A stretch of DNA of 57,005 nt from a gamma proteobacterium L18 (GCA_000497835.1 KI547166.1:69414-126418); one strand, 5' to 3'; shown: positions 16,490 through 25,910, counted from the stretch's first letter. Made by a program: numbers and translations. The notes: generated from the sequence alone by a model not told the origin.

Positions 16490-17007
16490 CAGGTCACCGT
16501 CACTTTGAGCAAATCGGTGTATTGACCCGCCTTGGGCACGTGAGGCAGCGGCTCGATGCGCGCATACAACGGCAACTCGATGGTGCCGGTGGCCGGTACC
16601 CGGCCGCTCAGGGGCTGATCGACCACGAAGGGCACGCGTCGCGCCGGGTCGCTATAAATACGATAAGGGATGGGCGTGGCGCCCTCGGCCGCCAGGTAGC
16701 GCACATCACCCACGCCGCCATGCTGGCCGCCGTCCACCTGCACCTGATAGGCCGTGTCGGGGTTGCATTCCAGGCGTGGCAAGCGCGTGCGTGGCAGTTG
16801 CGCCGACAGCGGGCCCGCCGGATCGTCAAGCCGCGCCGCGCTGCCGAAATCGAGCACGCCCAGGTTCTGAGGACCGGCGTCACGGGGCTGGCCCAGCAAC
16901 ACGCAGCCATGCTGCACGTTGACGCGCACCTGTACTTGCAGTTCCGTGGCCAGTGTCGCCCCGCTCAGCATCACGCTGATCAGGGCGGCGATCGCTTGTC
17001 CCTTCAC
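16486..17007 (-). CDS. Spore-coat-U domain major pilin candidate (CsuA/B position), first in operon
   Basis: A 173-residue first subunit of the operon; by position it corresponds to CsuA/B, the main rod pilin. A GTG start at 17007 with a gagga-like Shine-Dalgarno gives a signal peptide KGQAIAALISVMLSGATLA. The frame is open to 17127, but the extra 40 residues look unlike a signal peptide. Domain features include QHGCVLLG, LGVLDFGSAARL, LECNPDTAYQVQVDGGQ, IPYRIYSD and the terminal GQYTDLLKVTVTW. Sequence divergence from the other three is high, so stem-versus-tip roles are inferred from order only. Confidence 0.85.
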   Translation of the reverse strand: MKGQAIAALISVMLSGATLATELQVQVRVNVQHGCVLLGQPRDAGPQNLGVLDFGSAARLDDPAGPLSAQLPRTRLPRLECNPDTAYQVQVDGGQHGGVGDVRYLAAEGATPIPYRIYSDPARRVPFVVDQPLSGRVPATGTIELPLYARIEPLPHVPKAGQYTDLLKVTVTW

Positions 17008-17310
17008 GTCCTCAGTCCTTTCGAGGTGTTCATCCGTGAATTGCAGGCTAGCATTCGAGACAGAAGTTGCCACTTTGGTCAGCCTATTGATACGTGCGTA
17101 CACCTTGAGCAGCCTGCGTTCCAACACTTTTCGTATCAGACCTGATGCGTGACTTGCACGTGATCGTTAACGTCATGATCAGCCAAATTAAACGATTCAG
17201 CCGCCGCCTGTCATACCTTGGTACTGATCCCATCAAGTCCGGGGCGAACAGGTCGATGCTCTGATCAGGCGTACCTTCTTAAACCTGCCGCCCCCAAGGT
17301 CCCGAACCCG
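17008..17310. other. Divergent intergenic region: pilus operon and FIST receptor promoters
   Basis: About 300 bp without a supported gene, and AT-richer than the flanks. It must contain the promoter for the seven-gene pilus operon (minus) and for the FIST receptor gene (plus). A small imperfect inverted repeat tgatcgttaacgtcatgatca lies at about 17161-17181. I cannot assign -10/-35 elements with confidence. Confidence 0.5.
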
Positions 17311-19332
17311 ATGAACCCTTTCCGAATTTTCCGCCAGGCTGCATCGACCACCCCCGGGACAGCCACCGTGTTGAGTAGCTTCAGCGCGCTGAGCCAAAAC
17401 CTGCAGGCGCTGCACCTGGCGCCCACGTTTATCGCCGGTTTCGTCTCGCCGCACCTTGACCTGGACGCTGTGGCGCGGCAGCTGCGCCAGCGTTTCCCCC
17501 AGGCCACCCTGAGCCTGTGCACCACCTCGGGCGAGCTGTGCAACGCCGGTGACAGCCTTTACTGCAGCGCCCAGGGCAACTGGGATCGCATCGTGCTGCA
17601 ACTGTTCGACGCCAGCGTCATCGCCGGCGCCGAGCTGGTCAGCGTACCGCTGCTCAGCGAAGACATCCGTGGTGGCGGCAAGCGCCTGCCCATGCGCGAA
17701 CGCATCGACAAACTGGTGGGCGAGCTCAAGCGCGCCCGCCTGAACATGCCCATCGACAGCCGCGACACCCTGGCCTACGTGCTGTTCGACGGCCTGTCGG
17801 CGTCCGAGTCATTCTTCATGGAAGCGCTGTACGAGTCGGGGCGTTTCCCGTGCCTGTTCGTCGGCGGCTCGGCCGGCGGCAAGGACGACTTCCAGAAAAC
17901 CCTGCTGCACGACGGCCAGCGCAGCTACCAGAACCATGCGCAGATCGTGTTTCTCAAATGCGCCCCCCAGGTGCGTTTCGGCGTGTTCAAAAGCCAGAAT
18001 TTCGAGCCCACCCCGCTATCGTTCAGCGTGCTGACCGCCTCCTTGGAAGAACGCTTTATCCATCAGGTGTTCGATGCCGCCGGCAACATCAAGACCATGG
18101 TCCAAGCCCTGTGCGACGCGTTCAAATGCGCCCCTGCACAACTGGAGAAATACCTGGCCGAATACTCGTTCGCCATCCGCGTGGGTGAAGAACTGTTCGT
18201 GCGTTCCATCGCCCGCATCGACTATGCCCGGGAAACCGTGCACCTGTTCTGTGACGTGGCGCCGGGCGAAGAACTGGTGATGGTCAAGCGCACCTCGCTG
18301 CGCGATGCCACCCAGCGTGATTTCCAGCGTTTCCTGCAGGGCAAGGGCGGCCAGCCGCTGGTGGGCCTGCTCAACGACTGCATCCTGCGCCGCGCCAACA
18401 ACGCCGGCAAACTGGGAGAAATGACCGGCGTGTTCGGCGACGTGCCCGTGGCCGGCTTCTCCACCTTTGGCGAAATCCTGGGCCTGAACCTGAACCAGAC
18501 CCTCACCGCCATTTTCTTTTTCAAGGTAGCCAAGGGCGCCAGCTTCAGCGACGACTACATCGACCGCTTCGCCAGCCACTACGGCGAGTTCAAGGCCTTC
18601 TTCCTGCGCCGCCAGATCCAGAAGCTGGCCGGCTTGAACCGCGTGGTGGTCAAGCAGATCGAAGCATTCAAGGACCACCATTACACCAGCACCCTCGACA
18701 TCCAGGGCCTGGACGCCAACGTGATGCCGGTGTTCCACGGCTTGGCTGACCTGGGCCAGGTGCTGTCCCAGGCCACCCATCAACAGGAAGAAATCGCCCG
18801 CCAATTGCAGCATTATTCCAGCGAGTTGCACCTGTCCATGGACGACCTGGCCGGCACCATCGACCACCAGAACAGCGTCACCGCCCAGGCCGGCACCACC
18901 GTCACCGGGCTGTCCAGCCACGCCGACGAAGTGGTGGGCAGCGCCCGCGACCTGGCCCAGTCGAGCCTGCGCATCCAGTCCATCGTCCAGGTTATCCAGC
19001 AAATTGCCGGGCAGACCAACCTGCTGGCCCTCAACGCCGCCATCGAAGCGGCGCGCGCCGGCGAAACCGGCCGTGGCTTTGCCGTGGTTGCCGACGAGGT
19101 GCGCAAGCTGGCGGAAATCACCCGCAAGAACGCCGGCGAGATCGGCGTGGACATCGATGCGCTGTCGGGGGCGATTCAGAAGGTGGCGTCGCAGATCGAG
19201 GAGCAATCCAGTTCGGTGGGTACGTTGAAGGCGTTGCTGGGCGACCTGGAGAATTCCAGCCGCATGACCGAGGGGACGTCGCAGCGTACCAAGAAGATTG
19301 CCGATACGCTGACGGGGTTGACGCAGTTGTAG
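17311..19332 (+). CDS. Soluble chemoreceptor: FIST_N and FIST_C sensory domains with MCP signalling tip
   Basis: A 673-residue cytoplasmic sensor. Residues about 20-240 match the FIST N domain ([43 protein letters not shown]) and about 250-420 the FIST C domain ([17 protein letters not shown]). A coiled-coil linker is followed by the conserved methyl-accepting hairpin tip ([34 protein letters not shown]) near residues 565-605. No transmembrane segment is visible. The C-terminal helix after the tip is short, so adaptation helices may be reduced. FIST domains are thought to bind small ligands such as amino acids. The ATG at 17311 was chosen over an upstream in-frame GTG at 17218 because the domain begins there and the extra segment looks non-coding. 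Confidence 0.88.
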   Translation: MNPFRIFRQAASTTPGTATVLSSFSALSQNLQALHLAPTFIAGFVSPHLDLDAVARQLRQRFPQATLSLCTTSGELCNAGDSLYCSAQGNWDRIVLQLFDASVIAGAELVSVPLLSEDIRGGGKRLPMRERIDKLVGELKRARLNMPIDSRDTLAYVLFDGLSASESFFMEALYESGRFPCLFVGGSAGGKDDFQKTLLHDGQRSYQNHAQIVFLKCAPQVRFGVFKSQNFEPTPLSFSVLTASLEERFIHQVFDAAGNIKTMVQALCDAFKCAPAQLEKYLAEYSFAIRVGEELFVRSIARIDYARETVHLFCDVAPGEELVMVKRTSLRDATQRDFQRFLQGKGGQPLVGLLNDCILRRANNAGKLGEMTGVFGDVPVAGFSTFGEILGLNLNQTLTAIFFFKVAKGASFSDDYIDRFASHYGEFKAFFLRRQIQKLAGLNRVVVKQIEAFKDHHYTSTLDIQGLDANVMPVFHGLADLGQVLSQATHQQEEIARQLQHYSSELHLSMDDLAGTIDHQNSVTAQAGTTVTGLSSHADEVVGSARDLAQSSLRIQSIVQVIQQIAGQTNLLALNAAIEAARAGETGRGFAVVADEVRKLAEITRKNAGEIGVDIDALSGAIQKVASQIEEQSSSVGTLKALLGDLENSSRMTEGTSQRTKKIADTLTGLTQL

Positions 19333-19421
19333 CCGCTGCCGGCAGGCTGCGCTGGGCAGTATGAGCGCTGCAGACTTTCAGCGAGGCTGAGGGCCAGCGC
19401 AAGCCTGGCGGCAGCGGCTAC
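19329..19421. repeat. Imperfect palindrome, family F, complete copy
   Basis: Left arm gtagccgctgccggcaggct with the following gcgctgg pairs with ccagcgcaagcctggcggca plus gcggctac on the right. It overlaps the stop codon of the receptor gene and separates it from the convergent AbiE module. Confidence 0.8.
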
Positions 19422-19502
19422 GGGGCCTGGCGCATCCCCTATCTCTACAGGCGAGGCTTTCGCTTCCCACGCTTGTCCCGATCCCACGGCCGGGAACCGA
19501 AC

Positions 19503-20393
19503 CTACATACTGAATTGCGGCACCGCCCCCGTCAGCGCACTGCGCGCCTGAATGTGCAAGCCATTCATGTGTCCCACCAGAAACTGCCAGAATGCTGCCT
19601 GCATCACCGTTTGCTCAACCAACAACACCGGCAGGAATCGCCTCATTTCGTTGCGAAAATCAGCAGCTACCTGGACATCACTGTTAAGCCAGCCCACTCG
19701 GCGCTCGAGCTCAGCAAGAAACTCATTAGCGCCAACCTGATGGTCTTTCAACTTATCAGCAAGCAAATCGAGCGCCGGCTTTACACCTTGCTGATGAAGC
19801 CAGGCCATATCCCACAGATCACGGTTCTTTATGCGGTTTGGACGCAGCGCAAAAGCGACGATCTTGTCGGTGTAGATTTCCTCTCGAGACTCGGCCTGCA
19901 AAATCAGCCCGGAGGTACCCATCTCAACCCCGTAAGGATTCAATAATACGGTCGGCATCGCCTGGTAGCTTGGAATCGAGCATACATCGATGTTGATCCG
20001 TTGTGCCGGCATGTCCTTACGGCCTGGACGGGTCTGAACCTTAAGCTTCCACGTAGCGACGTTTCCCTGCTCACGCACGGGTTCACTAACCTCCACGACC
20101 AGCCCATATTTACCCTTCAGTTTTTCGACCAGCACCCGAGCAAGTGCAGCAAGCCGTTCGCGGTCGAAGCCCGCCCCACCCGTGAAATCAAGATCCTCAC
20201 TCAAGCGGTTCGAGCCATAGCATGCCCTCAGGCAAGTGCCACCAATAAAGGTCAAGCCAGCCAGCAACCCGGCAGAACTCAACGTCAACATGATGTCGTG
20301 ATGCAGTAATTCCTTCTCCACCACCACCCGTAGCGGTGCAAGGTCCTGCCTGTTGCTCAGTGCTTGGTCTACAAGTCGATCAAACAAATTCAC
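19503..20393 (-). CDS. abiEii: AbiEii/AbiGii-family nucleotidyltransferase toxin
   Basis: Toxin of a type IV abortive-infection toxin-antitoxin system. The 296-residue protein has the DNA-polymerase-beta-like core: GGTCLRACYGSNRLSEDLDF near residue 53 (G-S and D-x-D motifs), and later EEIYTDKIVAFALR and NRDLWDMAWL. Family members transfer nucleotides, for example to tRNA acceptor stems, and block growth during phage infection. A GTG start at 20393 with ggag 8 bp upstream is preferred over a TTG at 20411. The gene overlaps the antitoxin gene by 14 bp. Codon and base usage is less GC-biased than in flanking core genes, which suggests acquisition. Confidence 0.9.
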   Translation of the reverse strand: MNLFDRLVDQALSNRQDLAPLRVVVEKELLHHDIMLTLSSAGLLAGLTFIGGTCLRACYGSNRLSEDLDFTGGAGFDRERLAALARVLVEKLKGKYGLVVEVSEPVREQGNVATWKLKVQTRPGRKDMPAQRINIDVCSIPSYQAMPTVLLNPYGVEMGTSGLILQAESREEIYTDKIVAFALRPNRIKNRDLWDMAWLHQQGVKPALDLLADKLKDHQVGANEFLAELERRVGWLNSDVQVAADFRNEMRRFLPVLLVEQTVMQAAFWQFLVGHMNGLHIQARSALTGAVPQFSM

Positions 20394-20949
20394 CCGCGAC
20401 ACTCCAGTCAATCAAATCAAGGCTGCGCCGCCCCACGCGCATGTCCCGCAGTGCGAGCTGCGGGCGCGCCCGCCAAAGGCGGCAGCGTGCGTCGTAACTC
20501 AACTGGTCGGCGAGCGCCTCTGGTCGCTGCCGGGTGTGGACAAACTCGATGGTGCCCCACTCTGCGCAGCTAATCTGGTTGCTGCGCCCTGAGGACATAA
20601 CCGTAATCCAGTTGATCGGAACCTGGGAAATGATGCCGACATCACTCAAGGCTGTCTCAAGACTTATGTAAGTGAATTCGTCCGCGTGCAGCCTTGCAGC
20701 AGCGTGATACAGGAGCAATCCGTGCGATGGAAGCGCCGGCGGGTATAAGTACAGGCCACGGCAAATCCGGACTAGCACACCCTGGGAAGCAGCTCGACTC
20801 ATGAGCGTCCTAAAGGCGCGATCCGATAATTCCACTACCAACGCGCGTAAATCGTCAGGTGTGAACAGATACCTCTCGGCGCTCGCGAGCCGACTCAGGC
20901 CTGCAGTGAGACGCCGGATGGGCTGGGCCGAAGCCGAGGAATGGACCAT
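20380..20949 (-). CDS. abiEi: AbiEi-family antitoxin/autorepressor
   Basis: A 189-residue antitoxin partner. The N-terminal winged helix-turn-helix (about residues 10-75; YLFTPDDLRALVVELSDRAF, LVRICRGLYLYP) matches the AbiEi_4 type. The C-terminal domain contains TYISLETALSDVGIISQVP, typical of the family, where it neutralises AbiEii and where the HTH represses the operon. The ATG at 20949 begins 3 bp after a 45-bp palindrome and fits the antitoxin-first order. An in-frame GTG at 20973 lies inside the palindrome and is less likely. Confidence 0.88.
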   Translation of the reverse strand: MVHSSASAQPIRRLTAGLSRLASAERYLFTPDDLRALVVELSDRAFRTLMSRAASQGVLVRICRGLYLYPPALPSHGLLLYHAAARLHADEFTYISLETALSDVGIISQVPINWITVMSSGRSNQISCAEWGTIEFVHTRQRPEALADQLSYDARCRLWRARPQLALRDMRVGRRSLDLIDWSVAGEFV

Positions 20950-20952
20950 GAT

Positions 20953-20997
20953 TATCTCTACAGTAAGTTTCACTTAGTGTAACTTACTGTAGAGATA
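20953..20997. promoter_or_regulatory. Perfect 17-bp-arm palindrome, presumed AbiEi operator
   Basis: tatctctacagtaagtt (20953-20969) and aacttactgtagagata (20981-20997) are exact reverse complements around an 11-bp centre, which itself contains cacttagtg. It abuts the antitoxin start codon. AbiEi proteins are known to bind inverted repeats in their own promoter, so this is the obvious operator. Confidence 0.85.
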
Positions 20998-21217
20998 TAG
21001 CGCATTCCGGTGGTCCGCCATTTGCCGCCCCCCTGCGGAGTTGACCGTCGAATATCCGGAGTGGCGACGGGCGCTACAGGTGGTCTAAAACAGCGGCGAC
21101 CATGTCCGACAACCGCCCACCCCTTACCCCCACGCGCTAGCCCCCACCCCGCCGCATTTGCTTAAATACCCGCCACGGCCCACCGTGGGCCTTTCCGTTC
21201 TGCATGAGGAATGCCCC

Positions 21218-22315
21218 TTGGCCGCGTTACCGCCAAAGAAATCCTGGTTCAAGTCCCGCCTGGGCAACGCCCTGGGCCGTCGCCATCTGGGCCGTGGGAC
21301 GCAGATTACCGAGTACTTCCAGCACAAGGCCCAGCAGCAGGGCTTCACCCTCAGCCACGGCCAGCAGCAGGTCATCGACACCATGGCCGAGCGGGTCGAA
21401 CCGTTGCTGCAGGAAGAGGCGGCGCAACCGCGCAGTCTGTACCTGTACGGGTCGGTGGGGCGCGGTAAAAGCTGGCTGCTGGATGGTTTCTACCAGGCCA
21501 TGCCGATGGCCCATAAGCGCCGCCTGCACTTTCACGACTTCTTCGCGCGCCTGCACGAAGGCATGTTCCGCAATCGCCTGCAGCCCGATGCGCTGGAGAC
21601 CACGCTGGACGAACTGCTAAGCGATTGCCGCCTGCTGTGCTTCGATGAATTCCACGTGCACGACATCGGCGACGCGATGCTGATCACGCGCCTGTTCAAG
21701 GCGCTGGATGCCCGCGGGATCTTCCTGGTGGTGACCTCCAACTACCCGCCCGAAGGCCTGCTGCCCAACCCGCTGTACCACGAGCGCTTCCTGCCGGTGA
21801 TTCGCCTGATCAACGCACAGATGCAGGTGATGGAAGTAGGCGGTGCGCAGGACTATCGCGAACTGCCCAGCGCGGCCAGCGAACAGCAGTTCACCCTGGG
21901 CCATTACGTATGGCCAGGCACCGCGCAGCAGCGCGAGGCGTTGAACCTGCCAGCCGGTGATCTGCCACCCTTTGCGCTGGCGGTGGGCAAGCGTGAGCTA
22001 CGCGCGCGCATGAGCCACGAGCGCACCATTCACTTCACCTTCGATGACATCTGCGAGCAGCCCACGGCGGTGATGGATTACCTGGACCTGAGCGGGCGCT
22101 TCGACACCTGGATCATCGATCACCTGCCGTTGCTGGATGATTGCTCGATTGCCGTACAACAGCGGTTCATCAACCTGATCGATGTGCTGTACGATCAGGA
22201 CAAGCGCCTGATGCTGATCAGCGAGCGGCCGCTGGCCGAAAGCCTGGCGGGCCAGGCCATTGACCTGGCGCGCACGCGTAGCCGGCTGGGGCAGCTTCAG
22301 GAACATCACCTTTAA
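21218..22315 (+). CDS. zapE: ZapE/AFG1-like cell-division ATPase
   Basis: A 365-residue AAA-type P-loop ATPase that in E. coli associates with the Z-ring late in division, particularly under stress. The Walker A motif is GSVGRGKS near residue 80 and Walker B LLCFDEFHV near 140; VTSNYPPEGLLPN and a sensor-like GRFDTWIIDHLPLL follow. The preferred start is a TTG at 21218 with gagga 7 bp upstream (MAALPPKKSWF); an in-frame start at 21158 would add 20 residues with no Shine-Dalgarno. This paralogue is slightly different from the one usually next to petABC, so a second AFG1-like role is possible. Confidence 0.88.
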   Translation: MAALPPKKSWFKSRLGNALGRRHLGRGTQITEYFQHKAQQQGFTLSHGQQQVIDTMAERVEPLLQEEAAQPRSLYLYGSVGRGKSWLLDGFYQAMPMAHKRRLHFHDFFARLHEGMFRNRLQPDALETTLDELLSDCRLLCFDEFHVHDIGDAMLITRLFKALDARGIFLVVTSNYPPEGLLPNPLYHERFLPVIRLINAQMQVMEVGGAQDYRELPSAASEQQFTLGHYVWPGTAQQREALNLPAGDLPPFALAVGKRELRARMSHERTIHFTFDDICEQPTAVMDYLDLSGRFDTWIIDHLPLLDDCSIAVQQRFINLIDVLYDQDKRLMLISERPLAESLAGQAIDLARTRSRLGQLQEHHL

Positions 22316-22399
22316 TTCGACGTGAACCGCTGACGCAGCCTTTGTAGCAGCGGCCGCCAGGTCGCGTCACGGGCACCACCGACTCACGGACGACTGAAC

Positions 22400-22637
22400 A
22401 TGGCCACCCTGCACCTGCTCTGCGGCAAAATCGCTTCCGGCAAATCCACCCTGGCCACGCGCCTGGCGGAAGCGCCCAACACGGTCCGCCTGAGCGGTGT
22501 GCAAGGCCCGCCTGCGCGCACGCAACGGCGCTGGCGAACATGAATTCGCCGCCAGCGACGCGCAATTCGAGCAGATCAGCCGTTACTTCAGCACGCCAAC
22601 GCCGCAGGAAGGCTTCAACCTGTCAATGCACATCTAG
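22400..22637 (+). pseudogene. Deleted AAA-type P-loop kinase gene
   Basis: The start ATG at 22400 opens LHLLCGKIASGKSTLATRLA, a clear Walker A P-loop kinase N-terminus. After about 33 codons the reading shifts by one base near 22496. The other frame then gives a typical C-terminus of the same family (CKARLRARNGAGEHEFAA, then QFEQISRYF...EEGF-like PQEGFNL) to a TAG at 22635. Intact relatives are about 150-165 residues, so roughly 75-80 central residues appear to be missing, by a deletion that is not a multiple of three. The tail overlaps the last codons of the convergent prpE gene by 15 bp. The original product was probably a zeta-toxin/chloramphenicol-phosphotransferase-like kinase of unknown substrate. 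Confidence 0.75.
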
Positions 22638-24500
22638 CACCTGGGCGATCTCGTCGAGGATGGCCGGATCGTCCAGGGTCGACGGCGGCGCGAACACCTC
22701 GTGGTCGGCGATTTTGCGCAGCACCGCGCGCAGGATCTTGCCCGAGCGCGTCTTGGGCAGGCGCTTGACCACTTCCACCCGGCGCAGGCAGGCCAGTGCG
22801 CCGATGTGCTCACGCACCTGGGCCACCAGTTCACTTTGCAATTGCGCAGCCTGGATACGGGCATCGTCCTTGACCACCACCAGCGCCAACGGCACCTGCC
22901 CCTTGATCTCGTCGTGCACGCCAAATACCGCACACTCGGCCACCGCCGGGTGGGCGGCCACCAGGTCTTCCATCTCGCCGGTGGACAGCCGATGGCCGGC
23001 GACATTGATGACATCGTCGGTGCGGCCCATGATGTAGACGAAGCCGTCATCGTCCAGGTAGCCGCCATCACCAGTCTGGTAATAACCAGGGTAGGTGCGC
23101 AGGTAGGCTTGCAGATAACGCTCATGATCGCGCCACAAGGTCTGGCAGCAGCCGGGCGGCAATGGCAGGCCGATGACGATATCGCCCTGCTGCCCGGCGC
23201 CCTGTGGCCGCCCCTCTTCGTCCATCACCCGCACGGCATAACCGGGCACGGCACGGTTGCTGGAACCGGCGCGGGCGCCCGAGCCTTCAAGGCGGGCGCA
23301 CGGCGCGGTCACCGGCCAGCCGGTCTCGGTCTGCCACCAGTGGTCGTGCACCGGCTTGCCAGTCATGTCCTGGAGCCAGGCGTGGGTGCTGGAGTCCAGC
23401 TTCTCGCCGGCCAGGTACAGGCAGCGCAGCGAACTCAGGTCATGGCGGCACAACAGCACGCCGTCGGGGTCCTCCTTGCGGATCGCGCGCATGGCCGTGG
23501 GTGCGCAGAACAATGCGTTCACCCGGTACTGCTCGACGATGCGCCAGTAAGTGCCGGCGTCCGGGGTGCGCACCGGCTTGCCTTCGTACATCACGCTGGT
23601 GCAGCCGGCCATCAGCGGGCCGTAGACGATCAGCGAATGGCCCACCACCCAACCGACATCGGAAATGCCCCACCACACATCCCCTGCCTGCATGCCGTAG
23701 ACCTGCTCCAGGGCGAAACGCATGGCCACCGCATGGCCGCCATTGTCCCGCACGATCCCCTTGGGCCGGCCGGTGGTGCCCGAGGTGTACATGATGTACA
23801 GGGGGTCGCCGCTGGCCAGTTCCACCGGGGCCACCGGCTGGGCGTCGGCCACTTCACGCTGCCAGTCCAGGTCGCGGCCCGGCACCAGGCTGGCCGCCAG
23901 TTTCGGACGCTGCCACACGCCGACATGGGCCGGCTTATGCCGGGCCAGTTCCAGGGCCTTGTCCAGCAACGGCTTGTAGGGCACCACCCGGTCGAACTCC
24001 AGCCCGCAGCTGGCGGTAAGGATCAGCGCCGGCTGGGCATCGTCGATGCGCACTGCCAGCTCGTTGGCGGCAAAACCGCCGAACACTACCGAATGCACTG
24101 CCCCCAGCCGCGCGCAGGCCAGCATGGCCATGGCGGCTTGGGGGATCATCGGCAGGTACAGGATCACCCGGTCGCCCTTTTCCACCCCCAGGCTGCGCAT
24201 CCAGCCGGCCAATCGCGCCACTTCATCGCGCAATTGACGGAAACTGAAACGCTGCTGGCTGCCGCTGACGGGCGAGTCATAGGCCAGCGCCGTCTGCTCG
24301 CCACGGCCCTGTTCTATCTGGTGGTCAAGGGCCAGGTAACTGGTGTTCAAACAGCCATCGGCAAACCATTCATGGGTGCCGTCGGCAAGCGGAGTGAGGA
24401 TCTGCGTGGGGGCGCGGTACCAGGCCACCTGGCGGGCCTGCTCGGCCCAGAACGCGGCAGGCTGCGCCAGCGACTGCTCGTAGCATGACTGATAGTTCAT
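22623..24500 (-). CDS. prpE: Propionyl-CoA synthetase (acetyl-CoA synthetase family)
   Basis: A 625-residue acyl-CoA ligase that activates propionate (and probably acetate, more weakly) via an acyl-AMP. Motifs are YTSGTTGRPKGIVRD near residue 255 (P-loop), the adenylate motif DHWWQTETGWP near 395, YQTGDGGYLDDDGFVYIMGR near 485 (hinge), and the acetylatable lysine in RLPKTRSGKILR near 590. Length and the DHWWQTETGWP form favour PrpE over Acs. Start ATG at 24500 has aggac upstream. It stands alone, not with prpBCD, and diverges from the LRR kinase gene. Confidence 0.87.
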   Translation of the reverse strand: MNYQSCYEQSLAQPAAFWAEQARQVAWYRAPTQILTPLADGTHEWFADGCLNTSYLALDHQIEQGRGEQTALAYDSPVSGSQQRFSFRQLRDEVARLAGWMRSLGVEKGDRVILYLPMIPQAAMAMLACARLGAVHSVVFGGFAANELAVRIDDAQPALILTASCGLEFDRVVPYKPLLDKALELARHKPAHVGVWQRPKLAASLVPGRDLDWQREVADAQPVAPVELASGDPLYIMYTSGTTGRPKGIVRDNGGHAVAMRFALEQVYGMQAGDVWWGISDVGWVVGHSLIVYGPLMAGCTSVMYEGKPVRTPDAGTYWRIVEQYRVNALFCAPTAMRAIRKEDPDGVLLCRHDLSSLRCLYLAGEKLDSSTHAWLQDMTGKPVHDHWWQTETGWPVTAPCARLEGSGARAGSSNRAVPGYAVRVMDEEGRPQGAGQQGDIVIGLPLPPGCCQTLWRDHERYLQAYLRTYPGYYQTGDGGYLDDDGFVYIMGRTDDVINVAGHRLSTGEMEDLVAAHPAVAECAVFGVHDEIKGQVPLALVVVKDDARIQAAQLQSELVAQVREHIGALACLRRVEVVKRLPKTRSGKILRAVLRKIADHEVFAPPSTLDDPAILDEIAQVLDVH

Positions 24501-24579
24501 GAATCCTGTCCTGGATTGTTGTTATGGGACGGGCGAAACCTGAGTATGGCCGCTATGATGGGCATCGCGAATTTTCAAG

Positions 24580-25890
24580 ATGAGCCCTATGGATACCCTT
24601 GCCTTGCTGAAGGCTGGCCAATTGGCCGGCAGCACCCGCTTGAACCTGGCCTGCGGCCTGACCGAGTTCCCCCGCGAGATCTTCGAGCTGGCCGACACCC
24701 TGGAGGTGCTGGACCTGACGGGCAACGCCCTGAGCAGCCTGCCGGATGATTTGCACCGGCTGACGCGGCTGAAGATTCTGTTCTGCTCCAATAACCAGTT
24801 CACCGAACTGCCGGCCTGCATCGGCCAATGCGCCAACCTGAGCATGGTGGGCTTCAGGGGTAACCGTATCGCACGGGTACCGGCCGAGGCGTTGGGCCCC
24901 AAACTGCGCTGGCTGATCCTGACGGACAACTGCCTCGAGACCCTGCCGGACGAAATCGGCGACTGCCACCTGATGCAGAAATTCATGCTGTCGGGCAACC
25001 GCCTGAGCGCCTTGCCGGCCAGCATGGCCAAGCTGCACAAGCTGGAACTGCTGCGCCTGTCGGCCAACCGTCTGACCGCCCTGCCGGACTGGCTGCTGAC
25101 GTTGCCCAGCCTTGCGTGGCTGGCGTGGGCCGGCAACCCCATGAGTGCAGACTTCACCACGCCCCATGACGAAGATGGCATCACCGCCGACATCGCCTGG
25201 GACCAGTTGCAGGTGGAGCAGAAGCTGGGCGAAGGCGCCTCGGGGATCATCCACCAGGCCCAATGGGGTGACAAGCCGGTGGCGGTCAAGCTGTACAAGG
25301 GCGACATCACCAGCGACGGCACGCCGCTCAACGAGATGAACGCCTGCATTGCTGCCGGCCTGCATCCGAACTTGATCCGCATCGAAGGCAAGCTCAAGGG
25401 CCACCCCCAAGGGGTGGCCGGACTGGTGATGGACCTGATCGGCCCAGCGTTCGCCAACCTGGCGGCGCTGCCGAGCTTCGACACCTGCAGCCGCGACGTT
25501 TATCCCGACGGCACGCGTTTCACCCCACAGACCTTGGAAACCATGGCCCGGGGCATGGCCTCGGTGGCGGCGCACTTGCATCGTCATGGCATCAACCATG
25601 GTGACCTGTACGGGCACAACACGATGTACAACGCGCAGGGCGATTGCCTGCTGGGGGATTTCGGCGCGGCGTCGTTCTATCCCCAGGATGGCAGCCACGT
25701 GGCCGCGGCGCTGCAGCGCATTGAAGTGCGGGCGTTCGGGATCTGGCTGGGGGAATTGATCGAGCGGTGCGAGGGGGTGGAGCAGCGTTGGGTTGAGTTG
25801 CAGCAGGCGTGCGTACAGCCGGACGTGCTGGCACGCCCGGATTTCGACGCGATCGCAGCCGCTTTCATACAGACTGCGACCGGTCTGTAG
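24580..25890 (+). CDS. Leucine-rich-repeat protein kinase
   Basis: A 436-residue fusion of about seven leucine-rich repeats with a eukaryotic-type kinase domain. Residues about 15-190 contain repeats such as LEVLDLTGNALSSLPDDLHR and LRWLILTDNCLETLPDEIG. Residues about 205-430 form the kinase: a glycine-rich loop LGEGASGIIHQAQWG, the lysine strand VAVKLYKG, the catalytic loop HGDLYGHN and the metal loop GDFGAAS. The catalytic loop has HGD instead of HRD, as in several atypical kinases. The activation segment is very short. No membrane segment or signal peptide is seen, so it is cytoplasmic. The target is unknown. Start is ATG 24580 or the ATG three codons later; neither has a good Shine-Dalgarno. 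Confidence 0.88.
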   Translation: MSPMDTLALLKAGQLAGSTRLNLACGLTEFPREIFELADTLEVLDLTGNALSSLPDDLHRLTRLKILFCSNNQFTELPACIGQCANLSMVGFRGNRIARVPAEALGPKLRWLILTDNCLETLPDEIGDCHLMQKFMLSGNRLSALPASMAKLHKLELLRLSANRLTALPDWLLTLPSLAWLAWAGNPMSADFTTPHDEDGITADIAWDQLQVEQKLGEGASGIIHQAQWGDKPVAVKLYKGDITSDGTPLNEMNACIAAGLHPNLIRIEGKLKGHPQGVAGLVMDLIGPAFANLAALPSFDTCSRDVYPDGTRFTPQTLETMARGMASVAAHLHRHGINHGDLYGHNTMYNAQGDCLLGDFGAASFYPQDGSHVAAALQRIEVRAFGIWLGELIERCEGVEQRWVELQQACVQPDVLARPDFDAIAAAFIQTATGL

Positions 25891-25910
25891 TACGAACTGC
25901 CTTGTGGAGG

